Shown here in pieces: positions 22,878-34,451 of a DNA stretch of 64,000 nt. The translations under genes were made by a program, and so were the position numbers. Each line of letters begins with the position of its first letter. Within the stretch, counting starts at the first letter, position 1. A model generated the notes under the pieces. That model was given only the letters and a program-made list of their open reading frames with translations, ran no database searches and had not been told where the DNA came from. The DNA is from Pachyseris speciosa (Eukaryota; Cnidaria; Anthozoa; Scleractinia; Pachyseridae), in the NCBI GenBank assembly GCA_016490735.1, contig JAEMWC010001014.1, positions 37,501 through 101,500 on the forward strand, given 5' to 3'.

Positions 22878-25646
22878 TAAAATGATTTAGAAGTTTCCAT
22901 CTTACAAATGTTAACTTTTTTCATTATGTTTAGTGAGGAATGTCTAGCGAAGACAATTGTAACCTATCTCAGCCTTATTTTATTTTTTTTAATAGAGTGA
23001 CTGTGAGAAAGCAAGCCGTACCAGTAAAGTGTCATGCCGGAACAGGCTTCGCGAAGCAGCTGTAACACAAACATTGACACCTAAAGGGGTGGATCTGTCT
23101 TGGCGGATGGATTCTCTCTTGCATCATACACTCGCTTTGATTTATAAAACTGTTGGTCGGTGAATTTCCTTAACTGTATCACTGCTCCGTTTTGCAGTGC
23201 CAAAGGAAAGTGAATTTTCACGGCTTGAAAACGTCTACTTTGGCGATGGTGATTTTTCGGCCGTAGTTCAAAGAAGGGCACAATGCAAGATAACGGCTGA
23301 TGTGTCGGATACCAAACAAACTAGCAGGCTGGAAAAGAAGGAAGACCGCTCAGAGTTTAGTGACAGCACATTCCAGTGCTCAGATTCCAGTAACAGCAGA
23401 GATCAAGCTTCTGCCAAAATATTTTCTTGCCCGGAGATCGCTAGAAGGGCTGTACAAAGTCTTTCGTGCGATATTCCGCACTCGAAAGACACTGTGAGTA
23501 CGGAGTGCATGTCAGGTCTCTGGAAAAAGTCACCCTTCAAGACAGAGCTAAGTTAAGTTATACGCAGCATTTAGAAGGCCAAACTAAGGAGCTCTCCAGA
23601 CTTAGTCTGAGCGGTGACCCTCATTCCCCCTTGTTGAATATGGGCTGGGCGTTAAAGTCCAAACCTAAAACTGCAAGATTCGGTGAAAAGCAGAAGTCCT
23701 TTCTTGAAATTAAGTTTTTAGACGGAGAGAAATCAAGAAAGAAGACCACAGGTGAAGAAGTCGCGAAGAATATGCGCAAAGGTCGAGACGCTAACAATCA
23801 GCGATTGTTTTCAATTGATGAGTTCCTTACACCGTCGCAAATTTCTTCTTACTTCTCTCGCTTTGCGGCAAAAAGAAAGTACCTCAGCGAGTCAGAATAT
23901 CAGGCACATGAAAACGAAGATATGCTACTTGAGGTAAGAAATGATCTTATGAAATGGGCATCCACTAGTGCACGGAGATCTTCAGCTGTACCAAATGACG
24001 AAAGAAGAATTATCCTCGCTAAAAATGACAACGCTTAAAGCCATCTGCTAAGAGTTCGATGCGCACATCTCAGGACGACGAAAGAAATCCTTCGTAAACG
24101 GTGTTGTTTCCATTGTCTGCAGTTGCAAAGCTGCAGCAGACAGTGTAGCTGAAAGAGCATGTACTGGTTTCCTAACACAGGTTCTTTTACACGTAGCATA
24201 ACAAGGACATTTCGTTGATAAGAACCAAGTCGAGTTTTTGTTTGTTCATCTGTTTTTTTGTTGCTTTTGTGTTTATTTTTATATTGCTATTAATTATGTT
24301 ACTAAGGAGCTAAAAAAAATTGTACTTGAAAGTAAGATATACCTCTCAAAATCAAGCACTGACATGTCTTGAAATGAAAGCATATGGGCATGCCAACTGT
24401 GTAAAATTGAAAATAAGAATGGACAAGAGCTATCCCTTCATTTAATACAATGTATTACTTTGATTGACGAATTGTGTTTTCGGTGTCAGTTAGATTTATG
24501 CGGTGAAAAAATGGTATGAGCTCGAGAACAAATTTTCCTTTTTTTCTTCATGCATGGACCAGGAAGAAGATATCGAGTCGAAAACTGAACAAAAATCTGA
24601 CCAAAGTAACGTAAATCGACCTTTTTAGCTTGTAGATTTTGCTTTCCCAATGTAGACCATGTGATCTTCCCAAGGGGATTTGCCTTTTGTCTTTTCATAA
24701 ATTAGGCGTACATATGCACGTGAATAAGGCGAAATTTCAAAGAAACAGAAAGAAACAATTCTCTAAGGTAACATCACATGACCTACATTGGGAAAACAAA
24801 ACTGATACAAGCTAAAAAGGTCTATTATGTGTCATCAACAACTTACGTCTAAGGACACTGTTGAACAAAACATAAGGTAAGAAGTCTTCTGGTAAATACC
24901 GCTGACCATTAATCTCTCAAGTTGCTTCCTCTCTTCCACCTTGAAGACAGTTGTTTTCTTCCATCTTTGCACCGTAAATTGGGGTAAAATCATTGGCTTA
25001 TTGAAATCTCTTCTAGATAATGCATTTTTTCATCGTTTGGAGCGAATGGTGACGTCAGATTGAGGAGTACAGGAAAGCGAGTCGAAAAGTGGAGAAATGG
25101 ACCAAACCGTAAAGTAAGCTCCACTTCGACTCAGTTTGTTTCAAAATTCATGGTCATAAACGATTGTTTTCATCAGAGATTCAATCAACAGACAACATTC
25201 TTTCAATCTGACAACTGTTTCGGTCTTCTTCTGGTTTTTCTAGCGAACTGAGGGACTGTCAGTTTTAGCAAAATTTAAGAAGCTTGATTTTCATATTGTT
25301 TTTGCAGATTGCCCTGACGACCAAATAAGCCCGCCCCGCAGAAAGTTTTACAAATTTAGTAACTGCAATGCCTGTTGTAACCTATCCGTGTAATTATAGT
25401 TCTAGAACTGATGTACTTTTGGAGGAAGTGAGAGAAACGTACTGCTAGTTTCACTCAGAAATTCCAATGGCGGAGACAATGTGTAATTAAGTCACCGTTT
25501 ATTCTATGCAGAATTAACATAGTAACAAGCGACATACATGGAGGAAAACTAGAGTAGTAGTTTAACATTTGGTATAGGTCTCAAATTGTAGAATTTTATT
25601 GCACTTGAGAAGTAGTGTTTTGACTTTTGCAGTTTTCACAACAGTT
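22878..25646. repeat. 2,769-bp tandem duplication, unit 1
   Basis: Everything I compared from TAAAATGATTTAGAAG at 22,878 to ACAACAGTT at 25,646 recurs at +2,769 bp with no difference. The unit spans the main exons of the element gene and part of the right inverted arm. Breakpoints show only 1-2 bases of microhomology. Confidence 0.92.
23198..24038 (+). pseudogene. TE-associated protein with GWALK/FFSRLAAK-type C-terminal domain, copy 1
   Basis: After a TTTTGCAG acceptor the frame reads PKESEFSRLENVYFGDGDF to a stop at 23,556. A second frame to 24,038 continues with KAKLSYTQHLE-like sequence, NMGWALKSKPKTARFGEKQK, then FLTPSQISSYFSRFAAKRK. The last region is a conserved C-terminal block I remember from many uncharacterised cnidarian transposon-linked proteins; its biochemical role is not known to me. 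The two frames overlap at 23,466-23,556 and differ by one phase; a GTGAGT...CAG stretch of only 22 bp at the switch is too short for an intron, so I call a frameshift. Both tandem copies carry it. Confidence 0.6.
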
Positions 25647-28415
25647 TAAAATGATTTAGAAGTTTCCATCTTACAAATGTTAACTTTTTTCATTATGTTT
25701 AGTGAGGAATGTCTAGCGAAGACAATTGTAACCTATCTCAGCCTTATTTTATTTTTTTTAATAGAGTGACTGTGAGAAAGCAAGCCGTACCAGTAAAGTG
25801 TCATGCCGGAACAGGCTTCGCGAAGCAGCTGTAACACAAACATTGACACCTAAAGGGGTGGATCTGTCTTGGCGGATGGATTCTCTCTTGCATCATACAC
25901 TCGCTTTGATTTATAAAACTGTTGGTCGGTGAATTTCCTTAACTGTATCACTGCTCCGTTTTGCAGTGCCAAAGGAAAGTGAATTTTCACGGCTTGAAAA
26001 CGTCTACTTTGGCGATGGTGATTTTTCGGCCGTAGTTCAAAGAAGGGCACAATGCAAGATAACGGCTGATGTGTCGGATACCAAACAAACTAGCAGGCTG
26101 GAAAAGAAGGAAGACCGCTCAGAGTTTAGTGACAGCACATTCCAGTGCTCAGATTCCAGTAACAGCAGAGATCAAGCTTCTGCCAAAATATTTTCTTGCC
26201 CGGAGATCGCTAGAAGGGCTGTACAAAGTCTTTCGTGCGATATTCCGCACTCGAAAGACACTGTGAGTACGGAGTGCATGTCAGGTCTCTGGAAAAAGTC
26301 ACCCTTCAAGACAGAGCTAAGTTAAGTTATACGCAGCATTTAGAAGGCCAAACTAAGGAGCTCTCCAGACTTAGTCTGAGCGGTGACCCTCATTCCCCCT
26401 TGTTGAATATGGGCTGGGCGTTAAAGTCCAAACCTAAAACTGCAAGATTCGGTGAAAAGCAGAAGTCCTTTCTTGAAATTAAGTTTTTAGACGGAGAGAA
26501 ATCAAGAAAGAAGACCACAGGTGAAGAAGTCGCGAAGAATATGCGCAAAGGTCGAGACGCTAACAATCAGCGATTGTTTTCAATTGATGAGTTCCTTACA
26601 CCGTCGCAAATTTCTTCTTACTTCTCTCGCTTTGCGGCAAAAAGAAAGTACCTCAGCGAGTCAGAATATCAGGCACATGAAAACGAAGATATGCTACTTG
26701 AGGTAAGAAATGATCTTATGAAATGGGCATCCACTAGTGCACGGAGATCTTCAGCTGTACCAAATGACGAAAGAAGAATTATCCTCGCTAAAAATGACAA
26801 CGCTTAAAGCCATCTGCTAAGAGTTCGATGCGCACATCTCAGGACGACGAAAGAAATCCTTCGTAAACGGTGTTGTTTCCATTGTCTGCAGTTGCAAAGC
26901 TGCAGCAGACAGTGTAGCTGAAAGAGCATGTACTGGTTTCCTAACACAGGTTCTTTTACACGTAGCATAACAAGGACATTTCGTTGATAAGAACCAAGTC
27001 GAGTTTTTGTTTGTTCATCTGTTTTTTTGTTGCTTTTGTGTTTATTTTTATATTGCTATTAATTATGTTACTAAGGAGCTAAAAAAAATTGTACTTGAAA
27101 GTAAGATATACCTCTCAAAATCAAGCACTGACATGTCTTGAAATGAAAGCATATGGGCATGCCAACTGTGTAAAATTGAAAATAAGAATGGACAAGAGCT
27201 ATCCCTTCATTTAATACAATGTATTACTTTGATTGACGAATTGTGTTTTCGGTGTCAGTTAGATTTATGCGGTGAAAAAATGGTATGAGCTCGAGAACAA
27301 ATTTTCCTTTTTTTCTTCATGCATGGACCAGGAAGAAGATATCGAGTCGAAAACTGAACAAAAATCTGACCAAAGTAACGTAAATCGACCTTTTTAGCTT
27401 GTAGATTTTGCTTTCCCAATGTAGACCATGTGATCTTCCCAAGGGGATTTGCCTTTTGTCTTTTCATAAATTAGGCGTACATATGCACGTGAATAAGGCG
27501 AAATTTCAAAGAAACAGAAAGAAACAATTCTCTAAGGTAACATCACATGACCTACATTGGGAAAACAAAACTGATACAAGCTAAAAAGGTCTATTATGTG
27601 TCATCAACAACTTACGTCTAAGGACACTGTTGAACAAAACATAAGGTAAGAAGTCTTCTGGTAAATACCGCTGACCATTAATCTCTCAAGTTGCTTCCTC
27701 TCTTCCACCTTGAAGACAGTTGTTTTCTTCCATCTTTGCACCGTAAATTGGGGTAAAATCATTGGCTTATTGAAATCTCTTCTAGATAATGCATTTTTTC
27801 ATCGTTTGGAGCGAATGGTGACGTCAGATTGAGGAGTACAGGAAAGCGAGTCGAAAAGTGGAGAAATGGACCAAACCGTAAAGTAAGCTCCACTTCGACT
27901 CAGTTTGTTTCAAAATTCATGGTCATAAACGATTGTTTTCATCAGAGATTCAATCAACAGACAACATTCTTTCAATCTGACAACTGTTTCGGTCTTCTTC
28001 TGGTTTTTCTAGCGAACTGAGGGACTGTCAGTTTTAGCAAAATTTAAGAAGCTTGATTTTCATATTGTTTTTGCAGATTGCCCTGACGACCAAATAAGCC
28101 CGCCCCGCAGAAAGTTTTACAAATTTAGTAACTGCAATGCCTGTTGTAACCTATCCGTGTAATTATAGTTCTAGAACTGATGTACTTTTGGAGGAAGTGA
28201 GAGAAACGTACTGCTAGTTTCACTCAGAAATTCCAATGGCGGAGACAATGTGTAATTAAGTCACCGTTTATTCTATGCAGAATTAACATAGTAACAAGCG
28301 ACATACATGGAGGAAAACTAGAGTAGTAGTTTAACATTTGGTATAGGTCTCAAATTGTAGAATTTTATTGCACTTGAGAAGTAGTGTTTTGACTTTTGCA
28401 GTTTTCACAACAGTT
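25647..28415. repeat. 2,769-bp tandem duplication, unit 2
   Basis: The second unit is identical by eye to unit 1 over all frames compared, and continues into the outer part of the right inverted arm. Identity contrasts with the visible divergence between the two inverted arms and between segments A and B, so the duplication is very recent or an assembly artefact. Confidence 0.92.
25967..26807 (+). pseudogene. TE-associated protein, tandem copy 2
   Basis: This is an exact duplicate of the gene at 23,198-24,038, including the acceptor site, the phase switch and the stop positions. The upstream exon at 21,451-21,682 is not duplicated, so this copy would need a different 5' exon or be skipped. 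Confidence 0.6.
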
Positions 28416-28605
28416 TTCTAGTTCAGAGTTGGGTTCTCAGGCATCAACAAACACTCGGTGTTCCCATGGCAACAGTCAAGTTTTGACCCCAATAATGGTC
28501 ATTTTTGAACATCCCCCATGAAGGTCTACTTTTATGTAAATTTGAGTGGGGGGGTCAAACTTTCATTTCCAACTTTGTTTGATTCTTACAGAGAATTACT
28601 CTTAA

Positions 28606-29144
28606 GAATGTCAATAATGTAAAATTAGTAAAACTAAAAAGAAAAGTTAACAGAGATCTGTCAAATTTTCTCTTATGCTGAGAAACGGCCAAAATTTTAA
28701 CTGTCAGCTGAGAAATGACAAGAAATTTAACCGTTGGTTAAGATTCCAGTATCCCCCATCCAGACACCCAGTATATAGAGTTAATTACTTTAAAATGAAA
28801 AGATTTAACCTTGACTGGTTTGGAAAGAGACGCGGTCTACTGCTGGTTTACACGTACTTACTTACGAATAGTCCGAATAGTGCCTCTACAAAGCTAACGG
28901 ACCCCTAAAGGTAGGTGAGTCTTAGATCGATCCCTTTGGTTTGACTCTGGTTAGTGCAGTGGACCATGACAGGTTTCTGTTTCGGTTCTTTCTAATGAGA
29001 GAGCCGGAATATTGTCCTGATCTGATTGCAAGAGTCAATTACCAATCCTTAAATGAGAAGGGGGGTGGTGGGCAGAATAGGGAGGAGGGAGAAATGGCCC
29101 AAAAAAGTAGGGATAAGGGAGAAATCGGCTTTTAATGAAATCAT
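28606..29144. other. Duplicated block without recognised gene
   Basis: It matches B 52,140-52,640, including a 77-codon plus-strand frame in both copies (28,675-28,908 and 52,209-52,442; LRNGQNFNCQLRNDKKFNRW). That frame has few amino acid changes but no recognised domain and no splice evidence, so I do not call a gene. Confidence 0.4.
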
Positions 29145-30260
29145 TACTTTACGCCTGGTGAGTGGCACGAAGTGAAGTGTGGATATTTAATGGTTTCAGT
29201 CGGCTTGAAGTGAACTTCAATATCCGGGCTGGAATCGTTGTCGAATCTTTGTCCTTTGAACACCACTGTATCGAGGAAAGTTATTTCGTTCTCTGATATG
29301 TGATAAAAGGGTAGAATCTGTTGGCTTGTTCAATAAAACGATCCACGTCTTTTCTATCGCTCTCTCAAAGAGAAATGATGTCGTCAATGTAACGTCTCCA
29401 TTCGATCTCGTAGCTTTGTGTCGTTTTCTTGTAATACTTTTTGTTTCAATGTCCATCATAAAAAATATTGGCAAATGAGACTGCCCTCTTTGTTCCCATA
29501 GCGGTTCCATGAATTTGGAGACAATTCTCCCCACTGAACGGGAATTAGTTCTCTTTTAGGATAAAGCCAAGCAGTTCCCTTACGAAGCGTGGTGGGATCA
29601 GTGGCCAGCAGTTATGATTGTGGAATGTCTTGCGTAATATATGCCTTATTATTCGATTAACCGCCCAACCTAGAATTACTTGCCACCTCGAACAAGCGCC
29701 CATCCTAAAGGCAGAAAAAGTTAATAAGCGCCCAACCTCGTTTAAGCGCCCACCCCCTACTATACCTCTCCCCCCTCAGACTCAAAAACAATGAAATGTA
29801 CGAAAGTAGTGTTTATTATTATTTATTCACTGGCTTACAATCTCTAGATTCATTGTCTACGAGGATTGAAATTGAATAAGTACTAATTAATAAGAGACTT
29901 CTCCGAAGACGGAGTTTTCTTCAGAGTATTTTACAGAAACTTTGCATTGTTACATCTTTGCGTTTTGTTATTACTACTTATTGTTTTGTTGCAAAATAAA
30001 CATACTACACTCGCTGAAAATGGAGAAAATTTAATAAGCGTCCACTATCAAGGTCCAAAACTTTAATAAGCGCCCAGGGCGGTTAATTGAATAAATACGG
30101 TGTCCCTTCTTATGTGGTATATTTGAGTATGAGCTACAAACGTCCATTGATACTAAAATTTTATCTTGGCCTATCTTTATTTTCTCTCCTTGAACTTGAT
30201 AAAATCAGTTGCCCTCTTTATGAAGGACTGTTGTTTTATTGCGATAGGCAGTAATAATTA
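29145..30260 (-). pseudogene. Penelope-like reverse transcriptase remnant, split by a MITE (A)
   Basis: Read on the minus strand, pieces match the RT of Penelope-like elements: SMDVCSSYSNIP-type motif A near 30,170; GTAMGTK-like and ANIF-like pieces near 29,480; the RRYIDDIISLWESD-like catalytic block near 29,385; and HFTSCHSPG near 29,150. Frame changes and stops are frequent. A 458-bp MITE (29,644-30,101) interrupts it. The same interrupted arrangement exists in B, so both insertions predate the duplication. Confidence 0.75.
29644..30101. mobile_element. GCGCCC-type MITE (A)
   Basis: Inverted ends TTATTCGATTAACCGCCC and GGGCGGTTAATTGAATAAATAC surround many AAGCGCCCA-like units. The left end has decayed relative to B (53,296-53,761), where the ends are ACCGTATTTATTCGATTAAC and its complement. 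Confidence 0.85.
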
Positions 30261-30599
30261 CCATCCTTAAGAGAGAATATTTACTCAGTGGGGCCGTCAT
30301 CGCAACCTGGGACAAAAACCACATTGGAGCTCGTGCAGGCCTGTCTTTAACTTCCTTTCATAGCAAACTGGCACCCTGTCCATACGTATTTTTGGTTGTT
30401 GTTATTCCAGATTATACGATTTCAGTTTCTTTCGGATGCAAACATTCCTCGGAACTCCAACCGCCACCGCAAAATTTCGGAATAGTATTGAGGGAGTCTT
30501 GTGTAATGCCGGTCTCATGTCATAATTGCAGTTAAAAACGAATAGCCCTCCTAAGATTTCTAGATGATAAATCGAATACTTTTTCCATGTTACCACATC

Positions 30600-31355
30600 T
30601 TTTTTAGCAAAGCGAGCCTGAGTACGACAATCATGCTATCAAAATCAATTATTTTAACTGAGGATCGTCTGCGCGCTCAGGACCTTACAATACAAAATGA
30701 AATATCATATTGTTTAATTCTTTCACGAAAATGAATCTAGGTGGGCACAAAATGCACAAACTTGGAGGACCAAATGCTGATAAGTTTTTAGATACTATCC
30801 AATCTTTTTATTAAATTATTTTCAAGCGTGCAGCAGTTTTGGATCATATGTGTCCGTAAAATACTCCAGGAGCCTTAATCGGCTCACTAGGCCATTTAAT
30901 ACCAAAACATTTGCCTCGGGGATGCAATCTCCGTACGTTTTACAATCAACTTGGTTCCCAGGGCATTAAAGCCCACAGGGAACGAGATAGTTTTAGAATA
31001 ATTAATTGTCAACCCCGAAAAATTTATTTCAATGAAGAGGCTTAATAAATTGAGCCAGCTTTTGCAGCATTTTAAATCAGCATTTCAACAAAACAAGATA
31101 ATTGAAAGTTGGACTTGCAATTGCTTATAAGCTGGCATTTGGGATGGGAAGAATGGAACACAAACAAGACCTATAAGGCAATGAATTACTTTTCATTGAA
31201 TTATTTGTAAAAAAGGTTAAAAAAAGGACTTCAAAAAAGCGTCCGGGAAATCTAAAACTTAAAATATAAATAAATAAGTCTATAAATAAATAAATAAATA
31301 AATAAATGTTAAACAGTTGAAGTAAAAAACCAAATTTAGACGCAATCTTTCTCAC
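30600..31355. other. Spacer between Penelope remnant and Ig exon
   Basis: AT-rich sequence shared with B (54,240-54,966). A (TAAA)n microsatellite lies at 31,263-31,307. No exon was recognised. Confidence 0.5.
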
Positions 31356-31595
31356 CATTAATGATCAGTTTAATTACTCTTTCGTCAGTTCCATCCTTGC
31401 TACTTGCCCGGCATTTGTAGATACCGTCCTCGCTTACTGGGATGCCTGCATAGTTTTTCCCATTTGCCGCAACTGCTGAGTCCCTTATTAATGTTATGTT
31501 TATAGGAGAAATTCCAATGGCTGAACACCAAAGTTTGTATCCCACCGGGAACGCAATCAAAGAACCTGTCCACGGCAAAACTACTTTCGGGGAAA
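31356..31595 (-). CDS. Immunoglobulin-domain exon (copy A)
   Basis: A 240-bp exon with a TTTTTTAG acceptor and an ATG|GTGAGA donor encodes one Ig fold: SPKVVLPWTG, a LWCSAIG strand with the first Cys, INITLIRDS, and the EDGIYKCRAS motif (D-G-x-Y-x-C) with the second Cys, then DERVIKLIING. The exon starts and ends in phase 1, typical for extracellular Ig modules. It lies upstream (minus strand) of the signal and CUB exons. Whether it belongs to the same transcript is unknown; in B, no signal exon separates the Ig and CUB exons. Confidence 0.85.
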
Positions 31596-31639
31596 CTAAA
31601 AAAAGATAAAACAATAAAACATCTCATGATCAAAGCATT

Positions 31640-32180
31640 GAACAGTTAATTCACAAACACGTGCCTGTTAGGATAATGTACAAAACTCAAACAGCGGTGA
31701 GAAACATGATAAAGAATACAGTTTTATAACATTGCGTTGCTAATATATCGTGTTTATCGCTACTCTTTTTTCATGAACATAATAATGACAAAAATAAAAT
31801 GAAATAACAAATTTCTGCACAAATACGACAGGGAAACCTTTCTAAATTACTTGAGCCTTGTTGTAACTAACAAAAAGCAAATTTTGATTAGCCAGACGTT
31901 AGAAAGGGGAGAGGAGTTGTGCAATCTCTCCAGGCTGCCAGGGGTTCATAAAGACGCCCGATTCCCCTCTTCCTCTCCTCTTTCCTCCACAGAGACTAAC
32001 TACTGATGTGAAAACATAACAAGTTCTTCAGAATGACGATCTGTTATAAATAAAAACAAAAACATGAATAAAGTCTACCATTATATCTACAGAGAGCTCT
32101 TCTAACAAAATAAGGCTTTTTAGATCCTTGACAAAACAGCTCATGTTTGATGTTTTTGTTTTGCTTAAATATTTAACAAT
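31640..32180. other. Stretch without recognised gene
   Basis: AT-rich sequence shared with B 55,265-55,790. Nothing recognisable was found on either strand. Confidence 0.5.
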
Positions 32181-32185
32181 TATTC

Positions 32186-32290
32186 TACGAGGGCGTGCTG
32201 AATATGAAGTGATAAATAACCAACAAAGCGCTTAGCGCCGAGTTGGTTATAACCATTTCATATCCAGCAAGCCCAAGTAGAATATAATAA
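32186..32290. repeat. Palindrome around GTGATAAATAACCAAC / GTTGGTTATAACC
   Basis: ACGAGGGCGTGCTGAATATG and its imperfect complement CATATCCAGCAAGCCC enclose AACCAACAAAGCGC and GCGCCGAGTTGGTT. It is a foldback structure, present in both segments (B 55,800-55,905). Confidence 0.75.
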
Positions 32291-32445
32291 TTGTTTTATT
32301 CAAAACTCTACAACGCATAATTGAGAATCTTAACCAAAAAGCGAAACTGAAGGAACCCAGAGAAAGAGAAACCGAAAAAAGGAAATATTTGGACCTCGCA
32401 TGACGAACCAAAAAAGGTGCGAAAACCTTTGGCTGTTTTCCCACG

Positions 32446-33671
32446 CATGGCAAGAAATGAGGGACATGAGGGGGCGGAGTCACTACAGAGCAGTCTAGAG
32501 AGCTGTCAATTACTTTCTTTCTTTCGCGAGATGCTATTGGATGATCGTTGCTATAGAAATTTGCAGGCCCTTCATAATAATAAAAAAAAAAAGATGGCGG
32601 CCCTGTCGAGTAATCTACGGTTGTCTGCAGCAGCAAAGAAATAAAGATAATAGAAAATGCTTGTTATCTGGAAAATTTCCACTAATAAGTAAATCGATTT
32701 TTGGCTGTTTTGGTGAAATATCGGACATTCTTGGCTTATGAAAGTGTACAGTACTTTGAACGATCACGGCGAATTGATAATTTGATTTCCTCCTGTTTAA
32801 TTTTCCCGCTATCTCGCCGCAAGGATTTGTTGTCTTTCTCAGTCTTTTACCGAGGATTTCTATCCGTAAAAAGCCTGGGAAAGAGAAGAATGATTTAACA
32901 AAATGGCCGGCGCTACTTCGAACCTGCGAAAACTTGGAACTTGTGAAGCGTTCATAGCACTCATGGCGCTTCTATGAAGACTTACCTTCATCCAAGTAGA
33001 CTTGAAAAAAGTCCATCTTCAATGCTGATTACCGTGGTGGACCGAAACTGTGATAGAAAAACAGTTCCATCGACGTCAACTACATTGTTTTGGAACAATA
33101 TTTCTGATTGAAACCAGGGAATTCGTTCCAGCACGGGCTTGCAAAGTTAGATTTTTCGAAGGCGATTCGCAGCTGGAAAAGGCATTCCGCCATACTTTTC
33201 TTACCAAAGAAGAAAGCTCTACTTCAAAGTTCAAAACCGTGGCGGATAAAACTGGAAAGTGACTAATTATTGTGTCAAAGAACGACTATCGATGTCAATA
33301 AACAGGATCAGATTGAAACCAGGGAATTCGTTGCGGCACGGGCTTGCAAAGTTAGACTTTTCGACGGCGATTCAGCTGGAAGAGGCATTCCGCCATACTT
33401 TTCTTACCAAACAAGAAAGCTTAACTTCAAAGTTCAAAACCGTGGCGGATAAAGCTGGAAAGTGACCAATTATTGTGTCAAAGAACGACTATCGATGTCA
33501 ATAAACAGGATCAGATTGAAACCAGTGGAAAAGTAAAAAGCTTAGAGAGGTATGTTAAAAAATTTAATTTTCTTCACTCAAGTCTCTCTATTTATGCTCG
33601 CCATGTTTTTAGCGTGATTTTTCTAAGTGTCGCTACGAACTGCGCACGCGCGTCCCTCATTTCTTGCCATG
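32446..33671. mobile_element. 1.2 kb TIR element without target duplication, absent in B
   Basis: CATGGCAAGAAATGAGGGAC at the left is exactly complemented by GTCCCTCATTTCTTGCCATG at the right. B at 56,055-56,070 joins the flanks CCAACG and TTTCTGGGC with nothing between, so the difference is exactly the element, with no target duplication. The interior has a 203-bp tandem repeat and no recognised transposase; it is probably non-autonomous. Confidence 0.8.
33106..33535. repeat. ~204-bp tandem repeat (two units and a partial third)
   Basis: GATTGAAACCAG starts lie at 33,106, 33,311 and 33,514. Units share GGCTTGCAAAGTTAGA, CATTCCGCCATACTTTTC and AAGAACGACTATCGATGTC. The frames read through each unit with similar peptides but end at a stop in each; I do not treat them as genes. 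Confidence 0.85.
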
Positions 33672-34260
33672 TTTCTGGGCAAAGTCGAATAAATTCCATG
33701 AAACGGTCCGAGGACAATGTGGAAGCTTCACTTTAGGACCGTTTTGGAAAAAGTGCTGAGTTTATTTGCTTCGAATGGTTGTAAATGGCAGTGGTTTCGC
33801 AAAAAATATTCAGCGATTGCTCAAAGAGGGAGGAACGGCTTTCACGTAGATGTACGAGCCGAAGGAACCGAACTCTTTTGTAATCCATCAAAACAACTGC
33901 ACCATGTGCAAATTTATCAAAATGAAGACACAATTTTGATTTATTTTGATGGAGTGGAACGTTATTTCACTTAGCATGGTAAGAAAACGAAGATATAGGA
34001 GGGATAAGCAAGACAAATGCCCAGGTTATGCTTCAAGAAATGGCTTCTTGAAATTTGTTTGATGCGTGGCGCAAAAACTGGTCCCGCGGCCGAACAGAAT
34101 AACAAAAACAACAAGAAGAGCGATTTTTCTCGTTTTCGCAAAAAAATACGGATAGTATTTGTAAGGCTCGAAAGTTTAAAGCAGGTCATTAATATCTTGC
34201 ATCGACTGCAGGTAAAAGAAAATTTTCCACTTGTGTTAATTAAGTTTTAGTTTTTTAAAA
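33672..34260. other. Duplicated block with conserved short frames
   Basis: Collinear with B 56,061-56,620. The plus frame containing NGCKWQWFRKKYS is open in both, but B has a poly-A expansion (56,277-56,300) inside it. No domain was recognised; this may be an old repeat or non-coding transcript. Confidence 0.35.
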
Positions 34261-34398
34261 AACTTTTAATGCCAATCGTCACATAGACTTTTTAATATTG
34301 AATGCCGCTGTAACCTTTGCTGAAATATTGGCTGTTCACTTTGTTTTGAATAGACTGGCATATAAGCTTATTTACAGACTTGCCACGTCGACAGTTAT

Positions 34399-34417
34399 AC
34401 ATACATACATACATACA

Positions 34418-34447
<30 letters not shown>
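34399..34447. repeat. (CATA)n microsatellite
   Basis: About 12 CATA units, absent from the matching B position (near 56,758), where a different simple tract occurs. Confidence 0.9.

Positions 34448-34451
<4 letters not shown>

Larger units (their letters stand above)
20325..28601. mobile_element. 8.3 kb TIR element flanked by TTAA, absent in B
   Basis: TTAA at 20,321-20,324 and 28,602-28,605 flanks ends reading GAGCAATTCTCTGTAAGAAT (left) and, in reverse complement, GAGTAATTCTCTGTAAGAAT (right). B at 52,131-52,147 has GACTTC-type flank, a single TTAA, then AATGTC, which is the unoccupied site. The inverted arms are about 745 bp (20,325 to about 21,072, and about 27,840-28,601) and include TAACATTTGGTATAGGTCTC. 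The interior has a plus-strand element gene, a minus-strand signal-peptide exon and a 2,769-bp tandem duplication; without the latter it would be about 5.5 kb. TTAA target and purine-rich ends suggest Kolobok- or piggyBac-like; the transposase was not identified. Confidence 0.9.

Noticed and set aside
23490..23511. GTGAGT...CAG as a 22-bp intron restoring the frame of the element gene
   Set aside because: Far below any known spliceosomal intron length; a frameshift is the simpler reading.
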